A DNA stretch of 39,144 nucleotides from assembly GCA_013151555.1 (NCBI GenBank), contig JAADIA010000062.1:1-39144 (forward strand). The letters run 5' to 3'. Each line of letters opens with the position of its first letter. Within the stretch, counting starts at the first letter, position 1. Below are positions 15,317 to 24,591 of the stretch, in pieces. The notes under the pieces were generated by a model. That model had not been told where the DNA came from. It did not search any database and saw nothing but the letters and a program-made list of their open reading frames with translations. The translations under genes were made by a program, and so were the position numbers. The stretch comes from Nitrospirota bacterium. Lineage in GTDB: Bacteria; NPL-UPA2; JAADIA01.

Positions 15317-16345
15317 CTATATCTCGCTTAATTTTACGGGACGATTCTCCTCAACCGATTTCATTTCCGCCAGAGCTATGCGGACGGAATCACGCGCCGA
15401 GCAGGGAGAAATTCTTTCCATCGGCTTATCCTCAATAATACCCTTGAGCAGATAGTCTATTTCCCGGGAGTAACCATCGCCTGGCGATAACTCCGGGGTA
15501 AAACTCTTACCCTCATCCAGGTTAACTTTTATAGTCGGATGTTGCCGGGCATCGAAGACGATATTGCCCTTTTCAAACCCGGCCAGGTAAGTCATATTGA
15601 ATCCAAAGCCTCCGTTCAGCGTCCAATTATCAAGGGCATTGACCACCGGACCCTCCGGATAGTAGTAGTTGGTAGAGATAATATCAATGCCGCTTCCTTC
15701 AATTACGTTCCTTCCCCGGGACGAAACACTCTCCGGAATACCCAGAAGAAAGTTGATAGTATCAACATCATGGATATGTTGGTCAAGGAGAGCGCCGCCT
15801 CCTTTATCTTTCTGAAGAAGCCAGTTATCCGCCGACCAGGTAGGGGTCTCCCCTCCCCGGAAGCAGAAAAGACTAATCAACCGGCCCATCTTACCGTTTT
15901 CTACATAATCTTTGAGCACTTCATATTCCGGCCAGAAGCGGAGGCACTGCCCAATCATCAGTTTTCTCCCCGTCCTTTCAGCCGCCTCGATCATGGAGTC
16001 GCACTCCTCAAGGCTACCAGCCATCGGTTTCTCACAAAGGACGTGCTTGCCTTCCTCCAAAGCCTTGGTAGTAAACCTTGCATGGAGGTAAGTGGGCAAA
16101 CAGATGACTACCAGGTCTACATCTTTATCTGCGATCAATTCATTCGCTTTCTCATAAGAACGGATTCCCCGGAAGTCGAAGATATCCTTCTCCGTAGGGA
16201 TATTACCTCCCCCGGAAAGATCGCCTTTTAATTTTCCGGAAACAGTATCCGCTACCGCTACGACCTTAACCTCCGGATGCTTCTGGTAATTCTCCAGATG
16301 CATCCGACCCATAAACCCCAAACCGATGATTCCCACTCTCACCAC
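15317..16345 (-). CDS. Gfo/Idh/MocA family NAD(P)-dependent oxidoreductase
   Basis: 342 residues. The N-terminal Rossmann motif GLGFMGRMH lies at 8-16, the DVDLVVICLPTYLH strand leads to the conserved CEKPM (catalytic Lys), and the C-terminal domain holds GGGALLDQHIHDVDTINFLLG with the conserved Asp/His. Such enzymes oxidise or reduce sugars, inositols or their derivatives. The gene lies 12 bp behind the sugar-isomerase gene, so the two probably act on the same sugar or cyclitol; the exact substrate cannot be read. Confidence 0.9.
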   Translation of the reverse strand: MVRVGIIGLGFMGRMHLENYQKHPEVKVVAVADTVSGKLKGDLSGGGNIPTEKDIFDFRGIRSYEKANELIADKDVDLVVICLPTYLHARFTTKALEEGKHVLCEKPMAGSLEECDSMIEAAERTGRKLMIGQCLRFWPEYEVLKDYVENGKMGRLISLFCFRGGETPTWSADNWLLQKDKGGGALLDQHIHDVDTINFLLGIPESVSSRGRNVIEGSGIDIISTNYYYPEGPVVNALDNWTLNGGFGFNMTYLAGFEKGNIVFDARQHPTIKVNLDEGKSFTPELSPGDGYSREIDYLLKGIIEDKPMERISPCSARDSVRIALAEMKSVEENRPVKLSEI

Positions 16346-16357
16346 GGTCTTAACCTC

Positions 16358-17194
16358 TTATCTTCCTAATATAAGGTCCATACTCTTTGAAGTATTGTAA
16401 ATCAAAGCTTCCGGATGATAGCGGTAGGGGAAAAGCTCGGCAATGGCATAGTCACTATAATCGATCTCCTCGAAGGCTTTGATTACTTCCGGCCAGTTAA
16501 CATTTCCCTCCAGCAAATCAACGAAGCTCTTGAAGCTACCAATGTCCGTATTGAAATCCTTAAAGTGGACTTTCTTAATTCTCTTGCCCAGGATTCTTAT
16601 CCATTGTTCCGGGTACCCCGTTCTCAGGGCATTGCCCACATCAAAATAAGCTCCCACATAGTCGCTTCCAATCTCATCAAGGAAATTTTTCATCTCCAAA
16701 GGACCTAAGAGAAACTTATTCCAGACATTCTCCACTCCAATATTTACCTTATACTTTTCTGCCGTTTCAGCCGCTTCCAGCAAGGCTTTCTTTGCCCGCT
16801 CATAGACAACCTCGTAACTGACTATCCCGGCATCGGGTTTGAAGAAAACATCTACCGCTCCGGGGATTACCAGGACGGTATTAACGTCAAGGTAGGAAGC
16901 CAGCTCTAACATTTTCTTCAAAATACCTTTGGCCTTATCCCTTACTTGCAAATCATCGCTGGTCAAAGAATAATCCCAAAATAACCCGGTAGCCAGACTG
17001 GTAATTTCTATCCCGATTTCCTTACTCGAGGCAACAATTTTCTCCAGATCATCTTTAGTGGACTTTAAATTTATTTCTCCTTCCTCAGCAAGAGCCACTT
17101 CTATACCTTCAAATCCTGCCTCTTCGGCCTGCTTCATACACTCTGCAAGCTTCATAGAAGCAGGGAATGCCCACTGGCTGATTCCCTTTTTCAT
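16358..17194 (-). CDS. Sugar phosphate isomerase/epimerase (xylose-isomerase-like TIM barrel)
   Basis: 278 residues beginning MKKGISQWAFP. AP-endonuclease-2/xylose-isomerase-type barrel with the expected metal ligands: Glu in IGVENVWNKFL, Asp in GAYFDVGNALR, His in KKVHFKDFN and Glu in YAIAELFPYR. It is related to 3-epimerases and inosose dehydratase-like enzymes. The ATG overlaps the rpsA stop as ATGA, an unusual coupling to a ribosomal protein gene. It works in tandem with the following oxidoreductase by context. Confidence 0.88.
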   Translation of the reverse strand: MKKGISQWAFPASMKLAECMKQAEEAGFEGIEVALAEEGEINLKSTKDDLEKIVASSKEIGIEITSLATGLFWDYSLTSDDLQVRDKAKGILKKMLELASYLDVNTVLVIPGAVDVFFKPDAGIVSYEVVYERAKKALLEAAETAEKYKVNIGVENVWNKFLLGPLEMKNFLDEIGSDYVGAYFDVGNALRTGYPEQWIRILGKRIKKVHFKDFNTDIGSFKSFVDLLEGNVNWPEVIKAFEEIDYSDYAIAELFPYRYHPEALIYNTSKSMDLILGR

Positions 17195-18903
17195 GCTTCC
17201 TCTTCCTCCACTTCTACATCCTTAAGACTCAAACCTATGCGTCTCTCCTCCGCACTAACCCTCATAACTTTGGCTATTACTTCCTGGCCAAGGGAAACTA
17301 CCTCCTCCGGTTTAGAAATAGAATCTTCGGACAATTCGGAAAGATGCGCTAATCCCTCCACACCTTTCTCCAACTCTAAGAAAGCCCCAAAGTTGGTGAG
17401 CTTGGTGACTTTCCCTTTGACCGACTGTCCGGGCTTATATCTTTCCTCTATTGTTAACCAGGGGTCAGGAGTAAGTTGCTTTATTCCCAAGGAGATTTTC
17501 TTGCTTTTGGGGTCGACAGCCAGAACTACAGCCTCCACCGTCTCCCCTTTTTTAACAATTTCCGAGGGATGACCTACCCGGCCACTCCAGGACATGTCGG
17601 AAACGTGGATGAGTCCATCGATCCCTTCCTCCAACTCGATGAAAGCTCCATAATCGGTAATATTACGTATGCGTCCTTCGATTTTCGTTTCCGCCGGATA
17701 TTTCTTCTCTACCTGAAGCCAGGGATTTGCCTCTACCTGTTTCATTCCTAAGGAAATCTTCTGTTTTTCCTTATCTATGCTGAGAACCACTACTTCGATA
17801 ATATCTCCTATAGCCAACATCTCGGAAGGATGATTAAGATGACGGGTCCAGGACATCTCAGAGATATGCACCAATCCCTCCATCCCTTCTTCCAATTGAA
17901 CAAAAGCTCCATAAGAAGTAATATTGACTACCCTTGCCTTCACCTTAGACCCTACCGGATACTTCTCTTCCGCCTTCATCCAGGGATTGGGAGTTTTCTG
18001 TTTCAACCCCAGAGAGATTCTTTGTTTTTCCTTATCAAAGTTCAGGATAACTACCTCAACCTCATCGCCCACGGCCAGGACTTCGGAAGGATGAGAGACC
18101 CGTCCCCAGGAGATATCCGTTATATGGAGAAGTCCGTCCATTCCTCCCAGATCGATGAAAGCTCCGAAGTCGGTGATGTTTTTCACTTTACCCCGACGCA
18201 ATTGTCCTTTCTCAACTTCCTCCAAAAGCTTTATCCGGTTCTTTTTATCCTCTTCCTCCCGAACTATTCGGTGGGAGATAACAACATTACGGCGCCGTTT
18301 ATTCATTTTGATGATTTTGAAAGGGAGTTTCTGCCCAAGGAACCGACGGAGGTCCCCCGTGGGACGAACAGCGACCTGAGAGGTAGGGAGAAAAGCTTCT
18401 ACTCCAATATTAACATTGAACCCACCTTTAATCTGCTGAACTATTGTTCCTTCGATAATCTTCTCTTCTTCGAAAGCAGCTTTTACGTTCTCCCAGTTCT
18501 TTAACCGGTCCGCCTTCCATTTCGAGAGAACTATTCTTCCCTCCTGGTCCTCGGTTGCCTCCAAAAGAACGCTTACCTCATCTCCTACTTTAATCTGAGA
18601 ACGGTTCCCGAACTCTCTCAGGGGAACAACCCCTTCCGATTTGAAACCGACATCTATGACAACATCCGTCCCTCTGATTTCGATTATCGTTCCCTTAACT
18701 ACCTCTCCTTCAGCGATGTTCTGGAAACTCTGCGCGTATAGGCTCTCCATATCTTCGGCTGTTTCTTCTTCCTCCTCATCAGCCTCCAAATCCTGAGATA
18801 TTTCTTTTTCTTCTTCGCCCTCCAGTTTCACATTTTCTAATAATTCCGGGTTTTTTTCCATCTCCTCGTCCTCTTTCTCCTTAGTTTTTTTTAACTCCTC
18901 CAT
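17191..18903 (-). CDS. rpsA: 30S ribosomal protein S1 (six S1 domains)
   Basis: RNA-binding ribosomal protein that recruits mRNA. An acidic N-terminal tail (about 70 residues, many Glu) is followed by six S1 repeats: two divergent ones (GTIIEIRGTDVVIDVGF; GTIVQQIKGGFNVNIG) and four canonical ones ending DKEKQ(R/K)ISLG, DPKSKKISLG or SAEERRIGLSL. The start is placed at ATG 18903 (MEELKKTKEKE), 11 nt after GGAGGGG, rather than the in-frame ATG at 18948, which has no ribosome-binding site. The ispH-rpsA neighbourhood is common, but here a 191-bp gap with a possible own promoter separates them. Confidence 0.95.
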   Translation of the reverse strand: MEELKKTKEKEDEEMEKNPELLENVKLEGEEEKEISQDLEADEEEEETAEDMESLYAQSFQNIAEGEVVKGTIIEIRGTDVVIDVGFKSEGVVPLREFGNRSQIKVGDEVSVLLEATEDQEGRIVLSKWKADRLKNWENVKAAFEEEKIIEGTIVQQIKGGFNVNIGVEAFLPTSQVAVRPTGDLRRFLGQKLPFKIIKMNKRRRNVVISHRIVREEEDKKNRIKLLEEVEKGQLRRGKVKNITDFGAFIDLGGMDGLLHITDISWGRVSHPSEVLAVGDEVEVVILNFDKEKQRISLGLKQKTPNPWMKAEEKYPVGSKVKARVVNITSYGAFVQLEEGMEGLVHISEMSWTRHLNHPSEMLAIGDIIEVVVLSIDKEKQKISLGMKQVEANPWLQVEKKYPAETKIEGRIRNITDYGAFIELEEGIDGLIHVSDMSWSGRVGHPSEIVKKGETVEAVVLAVDPKSKKISLGIKQLTPDPWLTIEERYKPGQSVKGKVTKLTNFGAFLELEKGVEGLAHLSELSEDSISKPEEVVSLGQEVIAKVMRVSAEERRIGLSLKDVEVEEEEA

Positions 18904-18976
18904 GTTTATACTATCCCCTCCTTTTTGTGAAGCTAACCTACATCCCATTTGAGGCTAACTTAATTACAAACTAAAT

Positions 18977-18982
18977 ATTATA
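18977..18982 (-). promoter_or_regulatory. Possible -10 box for rpsA
   Basis: TATAAT on the minus strand about 75 nt upstream of the rpsA ATG. No convincing -35 lies 16-18 nt further up, so this is only a candidate. Confidence 0.3.
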
Positions 18983-19094
18983 AGTCCTAAATTGATTTCT
19001 AAGTCCATCTCATTTCGCATTTTTAACTGATCCAATTTCCGTGGCAATAAGTTTTGTATCTAAAAATAATCCTGCCGGTACAATATAGGATATT

Positions 19095-19961
19095 CTAACC
19101 CGCTTTCTTAAGTTTGTCCATTACTTCTTCAATTACCCAATCCGGAGTGGACGCCCCGGCAGTAACCCCCACCTTATCCTTACCCTTGAGCCAACAAATA
19201 TTTATCTCCTCAGCCATTTCCAGGTGATGAGTCTCCGTTCCCGTCTCTTTACTTATCTGAGCCAACCTTCGGGTATTAGCACTCTCATACCCTCCCAGAA
19301 CAAGCATCAGGTCTACTTTTCGAGATAAATCTAAAGTTGCTTTCTGGCGTTTGCGAGTAGCTTCGCAGATAGTGTTAAAGAGCTTAATCTCTTCTACCTT
19401 CGTCGATAGCTCTCCTACAACTTCCTTGAAGTTACCCAACGACTGAGTGGTTTGAGAAAGAATACCCAGTTTCTTTACCTTTTTTACCCGCCGGGCCTCC
19501 TCCAGGTTTTCGATAACCAGAGCCTCATTCCCTGCAAACCCGAGAAGAGCTTTTACTTCGTAATGCCCTCTCTCTCCTACTATTACCACAGAATAGCCTT
19601 CCTCATCAAGCATTTTAGCTAAAACCTGAACTCTCTTTACCAGGGGACAGGTAGCATCTACGATCTTCAGACCGGCATTTTCAGCCTCGGCCAGGAGAAA
19701 AGGATGAACTCCGTGAGAACGGATGATCAGGGTTCCTTCCCGCATTCCTTTCAAGTCCTTAATAACCTTTACTCCTTTACCCTTCAACTCATTCACCACT
19801 TGAGGATTATGAATAAGTGAGCCTAAAGAACAGACCGGCTTTCCCTTCTCATCATCAGCCGCCTGGAAAGCCATCTTAATAGCCCTCTTCACGCCAAAAC
19901 AAAACCCCGAATAAGAGGCTAACTTAACTTCCAACTTTTTACTTTTAACTTTCAACCTCAA
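19095..19961 (-). CDS. ispH: 4-hydroxy-3-methylbut-2-enyl diphosphate reductase IspH
   Basis: Last enzyme of the MEP isoprenoid pathway; an iron-sulfur protein giving IPP and DMAPP. The three cluster cysteines are visible: Cys21 (SGFCFGVKRA), Cys105 (DATCPLVKR) and Cys199 (NTICEATRKRQ), with TTQS at 171-174. Length 288 is normal. The only start candidates are TTG codons (19961 or later ones) inside an AAGTTAAAAG-type repeat that encodes MRLKVKSKKLEVK, and no good ribosome-binding site is visible. The original 5' end may have been replaced by the repeat. Confidence 0.94.
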   Translation of the reverse strand: MRLKVKSKKLEVKLASYSGFCFGVKRAIKMAFQAADDEKGKPVCSLGSLIHNPQVVNELKGKGVKVIKDLKGMREGTLIIRSHGVHPFLLAEAENAGLKIVDATCPLVKRVQVLAKMLDEEGYSVVIVGERGHYEVKALLGFAGNEALVIENLEEARRVKKVKKLGILSQTTQSLGNFKEVVGELSTKVEEIKLFNTICEATRKRQKATLDLSRKVDLMLVLGGYESANTRRLAQISKETGTETHHLEMAEEINICWLKGKDKVGVTAGASTPDWVIEEVMDKLKKAG

Positions 19962-19991
19962 ACCTTTAACCTTTAACCTTCAACTTTTAAC
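19923..19991. repeat. 'AACTTTTAACTTTCAACC' repeat spanning the plsC end and ispH start
   Basis: A run of modules AACTTCCAACTTTTT, ACTTTTAACTTTCAACC, AACCTTTAACCTTTAACC and TTCAACTTTTAA with 7-10 nt periodicity. It contains the plsC stop codon, the 11-bp gap and the first 13 codons of ispH. The same family is at 11488-11620. Confidence 0.7.
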
Positions 19992-20584
19992 TGCTTTATC
20001 CTCTCCATGACCTTATCGCTTATCGCCTGGTAAGTCTCCCGCCGTTTCCGCTTTTCCGGAAACTCCTCCGGGGTAATCGCTTTCCCGAAACGAACCTCGA
20101 TGCTTCCCTTGCCAATCCACTTGGCACCTACCGGCAAAACCTTCTCACTACCGATGATGGCCGTAGGAATAATAGTTGCCCGGGAATGCCAGGCCAACAT
20201 CCCTATTCCCAATTGCCCGGGGAGTAATTTTCCATCAGGGCTCCTCGTTCCCTCAGGAAATACCAGGAGAGCCTCCCCCCTTTTCAGCACTCGGAGAGCT
20301 TCCTTGATAGCTTCCGGGTTAGATTTATCCCGCTTCACCGGGAAACTATTGAGGCGCTTTATCAACCATCCCAAAACAGGAATAGTAAACAGGTCGTCCC
20401 GGGCCATGAAATGTATCCGGCGGCGGGTAGCCGTCCCCACAACCACCGGGTCCAAAAAACTTACATGGTTGGGAGCAATTAAAACCGGCCCACATTCCGG
20501 TATATTCTCTTTCCCTATAGCATGGGCGTGAAAGAAAAGCTTAAAAAGGATACGACAGATGGCCCGGGCAATAGTATAAAACAT
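19973..20584 (-). CDS. plsC: 1-acyl-sn-glycerol-3-phosphate acyltransferase PlsC
   Basis: Acylates lysophosphatidate to phosphatidate at the membrane. 203 residues with the acyltransferase NHVSFLDP (His40, Asp45) and the glycerol-phosphate-binding FPEGTRS (109-115). The last residues (LKVEG) and the stop codon lie inside an intergenic-type repeat, so the native C-terminus may have been trimmed or extended. It lies 6 bp after cmk and just before ispH, a conserved order. It complements plsX at 2565. Confidence 0.94.
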   Translation of the reverse strand: MFYTIARAICRILFKLFFHAHAIGKENIPECGPVLIAPNHVSFLDPVVVGTATRRRIHFMARDDLFTIPVLGWLIKRLNSFPVKRDKSNPEAIKEALRVLKRGEALLVFPEGTRSPDGKLLPGQLGIGMLAWHSRATIIPTAIIGSEKVLPVGAKWIGKGSIEVRFGKAITPEEFPEKRKRRETYQAISDKVMERIKQLKVEG

Positions 20585-20590
20585 AAGAGC

Positions 20591-21256
20591 TCATTTCATT
20601 ATATATTTCAAGACTGCTTCCACTTCTTCTTCGATGCTCATTCCCGTGGAATCGATAACAATAGCTCCCCCGGCAACTTTCAGGGGACCGACCTTCCTGC
20701 TTCTATCTTCCCGATCCCGAATCTTCACTTCCTTTTCAACTTCTTTAAGGTTTACTTTATACCCCTTAGCTATTAACTCCCGGAAACGGCGCCGGGACCG
20801 CTCCTCAAGGGAAGCATCTAAATAGAACTTATAATCCGCCGTGGGGAAGACCACCGTCCCGATATCTCTCCCCTCAAGCACCACTCCCCCGCCTCTTCCC
20901 ATCTCCCGCTGTAGCTTAACCATCCTTTCCCGTACGCCGGGTAACCTGGCTAAATAGGAAACGCTGTTAGTAACCTGAGGGGCGCGAATCTCTTCAGTTA
21001 CCTTCCGGTCATCCACATAAACTTCCAGGTTATCATTGCTCTTCTTAAGGGCAAGAGAAGTATTTCCTGCCAGCTTCACCAGGGCCTTTTCATCTTCCAG
21101 ATCAAGACCTTCCCGGAGAGCCTTATAGGTAATCCCCCGATACATCGCTCCGGTATCAATATAAAGATAACCCAATCTCTCGGCTACCAATTTAGCGACG
21201 GTACTCTTCCCCGAACCTGCCGGTCCGTCAATAGCAATAATTAGTCCTTTTTTCAC
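20591..21256 (-). CDS. cmk: Cytidylate kinase
   Basis: Phosphorylates CMP and dCMP with ATP. The 221-residue length is typical. P-loop GPAGSGKST lies at 11-19 (IDGPAGSGKSTVAKLVAERL), followed by YIDTGAMYRG, the GRDIGTVVFP loop and the lid-region RSRRRFRELIAKGY. It stands between aroA and plsC in a conserved order. Confidence 0.96.
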   Translation of the reverse strand: MKKGLIIAIDGPAGSGKSTVAKLVAERLGYLYIDTGAMYRGITYKALREGLDLEDEKALVKLAGNTSLALKKSNDNLEVYVDDRKVTEEIRAPQVTNSVSYLARLPGVRERMVKLQREMGRGGGVVLEGRDIGTVVFPTADYKFYLDASLEERSRRRFRELIAKGYKVNLKEVEKEVKIRDREDRSRKVGPLKVAGGAIVIDSTGMSIEEEVEAVLKYIMK

Positions 21257-21339
21257 TTCCCAGTCCGTTATTCACAATATCAAGCGAGAAAAAAAACCCG
21301 AAGCCGGCGCTCAGTTGTCGGATTCGATGAACTGAACCC

Positions 21340-22638
21340 CTACTCATAACTCATAACTTTTTTCAAGGTGTCCATAAATCCGGGAAACGAAGTGTTGATA
21401 CAATCCGTATTCAGAACCGTCGTTTCCCCCCGGGCAGATAATCCTGCCACCACCATAGCCATAGCTAAACGATGGTCTCCGAAGCTATCCACCTCAGCGC
21501 CCTGCAAAGGACTCCCCCCCCGGATAATCAAACCGTCCGGGACTTCTTCAACCTTTACTCCCAACTTTGCCAGATTGACAGATAGAGCTTTAATCCTGTC
21601 CGTCTCCTTAACTCGCAATTCGGAAGCTCCTCGAATCTGCGATACCCCTTCCGCTAAAGCTGCCGCTACGGCAATGATAGGAATCTCATCAATCAAGCGG
21701 GGAATAATCTCACCCTCTAAGTTTATCGGACGGAGCTTGTCTCCTTTGACATTTATATCCGCTATAGGCTCGAAGAGAGCATTCTTCACCGGGGAAATTT
21801 TTATCTTCGCTCCCATTTCCCGGAGAACTTCCAGAATCGCCTTCCGGGTAGGATTAACTCCTACCCCGGTAATCGTAACATCCGAACCAGGGAACATCGC
21901 CGCCGCTACCATAAAGAAGGAAGCAGAAGATATGTCTCCCGGAACAGTCATTTTCCGAGCAGTGAGGACCGGCCTGCTTTTTACTTTAACGGTCAGACCG
22001 TCAACCTCGACCTCAGCACCAAAGAATTTCAACATTCTCTCGGTATGGTCTCTTGATTTAGCCGGCTCGGTAATGGCCGTCTCCCCCTCTGCATAAAGTC
22101 CCGCCAGAAGAAGAGCCGACTTAACCTGAGCGCTGGGGATAGGAGATTTATACTTAATCGCTTTCAGTTGTCCGCCCCGAATGGTTAAAGGAGCCAAGTT
22201 CCCAGCCTCGCGGCCAGAGATAAGAGCTCCCATCTTCCGCAAAGGTTCCGTCACTCTTTTCATCGGCCTCTCTACCAGACTATCATCCCCGGTAAGCACC
22301 ACAGGGAAATCCTGCCCGGCCAGTATTCCCAGAAGAAGCCGCATTGTCGTTCCCGAGTTGCCTACATTCAAGACCTGCTCCGGTGCGGATAAACCTCCCA
22401 GTCCCCGGCCTTCTATAGTTAATTTGCTCCCGCTTACTCCTTCCTCTATGCAAACACCCATAGCCCGAAAAGCCCGGACGGTGCTTAAACAATCCTCAGA
22501 GTTAAGGAAACCTTCTATCTCCGTTACTCCCTTTGCCAGAGATCCGATCATTACCGCTCGATGAGAGATAGATTTATCCCCGGGAACCTTTATCTCCCCC
22601 TTCAACTTTTTCACAGATTTAATCTTTATGTCAACCAT
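21340..22638 (-). CDS. aroA: 5-enolpyruvylshikimate-3-phosphate synthase AroA
   Basis: Sixth step of the shikimate pathway: shikimate-3-phosphate plus PEP to EPSP. 432 residues from ATG 22638 (a GTG precedes it directly). Signatures: GDKSISHRAVMIGSLA, LNVGNSGTTMRLLLGIL, SAQVKSALLLAGL and RVKETDRI. The final residues VMSYE and the stop are encoded by a GTTATGAGTTATGAGTAG repeat-like tract. It is followed by cmk and lies 3 kb from tyrA, with three unrelated genes in between. Confidence 0.95.
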   Translation of the reverse strand: MVDIKIKSVKKLKGEIKVPGDKSISHRAVMIGSLAKGVTEIEGFLNSEDCLSTVRAFRAMGVCIEEGVSGSKLTIEGRGLGGLSAPEQVLNVGNSGTTMRLLLGILAGQDFPVVLTGDDSLVERPMKRVTEPLRKMGALISGREAGNLAPLTIRGGQLKAIKYKSPIPSAQVKSALLLAGLYAEGETAITEPAKSRDHTERMLKFFGAEVEVDGLTVKVKSRPVLTARKMTVPGDISSASFFMVAAAMFPGSDVTITGVGVNPTRKAILEVLREMGAKIKISPVKNALFEPIADINVKGDKLRPINLEGEIIPRLIDEIPIIAVAAALAEGVSQIRGASELRVKETDRIKALSVNLAKLGVKVEEVPDGLIIRGGSPLQGAEVDSFGDHRLAMAMVVAGLSARGETTVLNTDCINTSFPGFMDTLKKVMSYE

Positions 22639-22725
22639 CACTTTTCATCAAGGTTTATAGAAAAAGCAAGTTCTGAAATCCCAACAGTTCGCTTTGCTTT
22701 CTTCAACCGTTCATCGCCATATATC

Positions 22726-23481
22726 CTATTGACTCTTTTTAATAAGCTCTCCAGCCTTACGAATCATCCCTTTGACAATAAGGTCACAAGCCTCCCGCCC
22801 GACTTTAACAGAGGCTTCTTTTCTCGGGTCAATACCGAAAACCCCTGTCAAGCGTTCTTTATCACGCTTGCGATAGACGCTCATATCCACGCAGTCCGGA
22901 CGCAAATACCACAGATACGATGTCTCCCACTTGGCAGCATGGTCGCCATCAACTTTTTTGCTTTTAGGAGGATAATGGAACTCAATCCCGGCAAAGGCTT
23001 GCGTATCTTTGAACTGCTTGTTGAACCGTTCAATAACCGGGAGCGCCCAATTATACATCGGATAGTGACCACATAAAAAGCATACTGCTTTCATTTCAAA
23101 AGTATTCATTTGAACCAGAACATGATAGAGCAGTTCACTATAAAATTCAATTTGTTGTTCTTTCGTCTTCCCGAAATAAGACCGAGAAAATTTTCTCTTT
23201 TTAAACTTCATCTTTCTCTTAATTACATCTCCATCATCAGGATTGAATTCTATCAGTCCGGCAACCCGTGGTTCACCATACCATAGCGTAGGAAAAGCAA
23301 ACCCACCTGATTGGGCGGCAGCCAGCTCACAAAGTTTTTCCGCTTTCAAGGCATCATTGCCAACTGCCAGATGTTCACCGTGCCATTCCAGTCCGCCCAA
23401 CCCGATAAAAGCTGCAGGAAATCGCTTGCGACGAGCAACTATTTCATGAGGCAACATTTCCGCATACCTAACCTTTTCCAT
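22726..23481 (-). CDS. Creatininase-family amidohydrolase
   Basis: 251 residues from ATG 23481, chosen because GGAGGAGG lies 7 nt upstream; the open frame continues to 23577 without such a signal. Family metal-binding signatures: GGLEWHGEHLAVGNDAL (the usual xGSxExHGxHLPxxTD) and GDHAAKWETSYLW (the HAGxxETS box). The family hydrolyses cyclic amides (creatinine, methylamino intermediates, formamides of cofactor precursors). The substrate cannot be read here. It is part of an accessory block between aroA and tyrA. Confidence 0.85.
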   Translation of the reverse strand: MEKVRYAEMLPHEIVARRKRFPAAFIGLGGLEWHGEHLAVGNDALKAEKLCELAAAQSGGFAFPTLWYGEPRVAGLIEFNPDDGDVIKRKMKFKKRKFSRSYFGKTKEQQIEFYSELLYHVLVQMNTFEMKAVCFLCGHYPMYNWALPVIERFNKQFKDTQAFAGIEFHYPPKSKKVDGDHAAKWETSYLWYLRPDCVDMSVYRKRDKERLTGVFGIDPRKEASVKVGREACDLIVKGMIRKAGELIKKSQ

Positions 23482-23621
23482 AGCTAATCCTCCTCCTTCT
23501 TCTTTATGCTTAGAGTTTTCTCTTTTAAGAAATGCGGGTTTATAGAAAGCACAAAGCTCTGTGGACAAACGGGGCAAACTACAAAGCCTGAATTGCCTGA
23601 CCTGGAATACTTAGCTTAAGG

Positions 23622-24591
23622 TCACCAAGCATAAGCTTCAGGTGCTTCACCTCCGGGACCAGGCCAAATTTCATCCAGTTGAGCCAGGACAGTATCCGGC
23701 AACTCTACTCAGGGAAGAGATGCTACCTTCGAGTTGCTTCAATGTGCGCGGTCCGATAATAGGAGCGGTTACCACAGGATTATGTAACAACCAAGCAAGA
23801 GCTACATCAGCCGGTTCCTTACCAAGTTCCCGGCAGAGCGATTCGTATGCTTCCAATTGCTGGCGATGCTTTACAATCCGCTTCTGCATTCCTTCCTTTG
23901 CTCTCCTCCCCTCAGCAACTTTCTGCAAGGCACCGGCCAACAACCCTCCACCCAACGGGCTCCATATAACCAAGCCTACCCCATAGGCACGACAAGCAGG
24001 AATAACTTCCAACTCTATCATACGGGCACTGAGGTTATAAAGGCTCTGCTCCGATACCAACCCCATAAAATGACGGCCGGCTGCAGAACTTTGAGCCTGG
24101 GCGATATGCCAACCGGCGAAGTTACTACTGCCTGCATAGAGAATCTTTCCCTCCCGCACCAGCTGTTCCATTGCCTGCCATACTTCTTCCCAGGGCGTCT
24201 TCCGGTCAATATGATGCATTTGATAAATATCAATGCAATCAGTCTTCAACCGCCGCAGACTTTCCTCACAGGCGCGCCGGATATGATAGGCAGACAACCT
24301 CATATCGTTGGGACCGTCACCCATCTGACCATAGACTTTAGTAGCCAGAACAATCTTTTCCCGGCGCCCATGACCCTGAGCCAGCCACCGTCCGATGATC
24401 TGCTCGGTAATCCCCTCTCCCTTGCGCCCTCCATACACATCGGCAGTATCAAAAAAGTTAATGCCTAATTCCAAAGCCCTGTCCATAATAGCGAAGCTGT
24501 CAGCTTCACTGGCAAGAGGCCCAAAGTTCATGGTCCCTAAGCATAACCTACTAACTTTCAAGCCCGTGCGACCAAGATGTGTATATTGCAT
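23622..24591 (-). CDS. Aldo/keto reductase, frameshifted near its 3' end
   Basis: NADPH-dependent oxidoreductase barrel. MQYTHLGRTGLKVSRLCLGT, catalytic Asp/Tyr in FFDTADVYGG, Lys in ATKVYG and His in YQMHHID; cofactor end IIGPRTLKQLEGSI. In the first frame it ends at 23671 in an unrelated tail (VAGYCPGSTG). In another frame the adjacent sequence reads LPDTVLAQLDEIWPGPGG and EAPEAYAW before TGA at 23622, the family's normal C-terminus. The break lies between 23703 and 23712: one base too many or two too few. GGGAG precedes the ATG. The intact product would be about 322 residues. Base use looks somewhat GC-richer than its neighbours. Confidence 0.9.

Noticed and set aside
18904-18948. Longer S1 start at ATG 18948
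   Set aside because: It would translate the GGAGGGG region as protein and has no ribosome-binding site; ATG 18903 fits better.
22652-23548. 12-bp direct repeat GGTTTATAGAAA flanking the creatininase-like gene
   Set aside because: It could be a target duplication, but there are no inverted ends or transposase, and a 12-bp AT-rich match over this distance is possible by chance.
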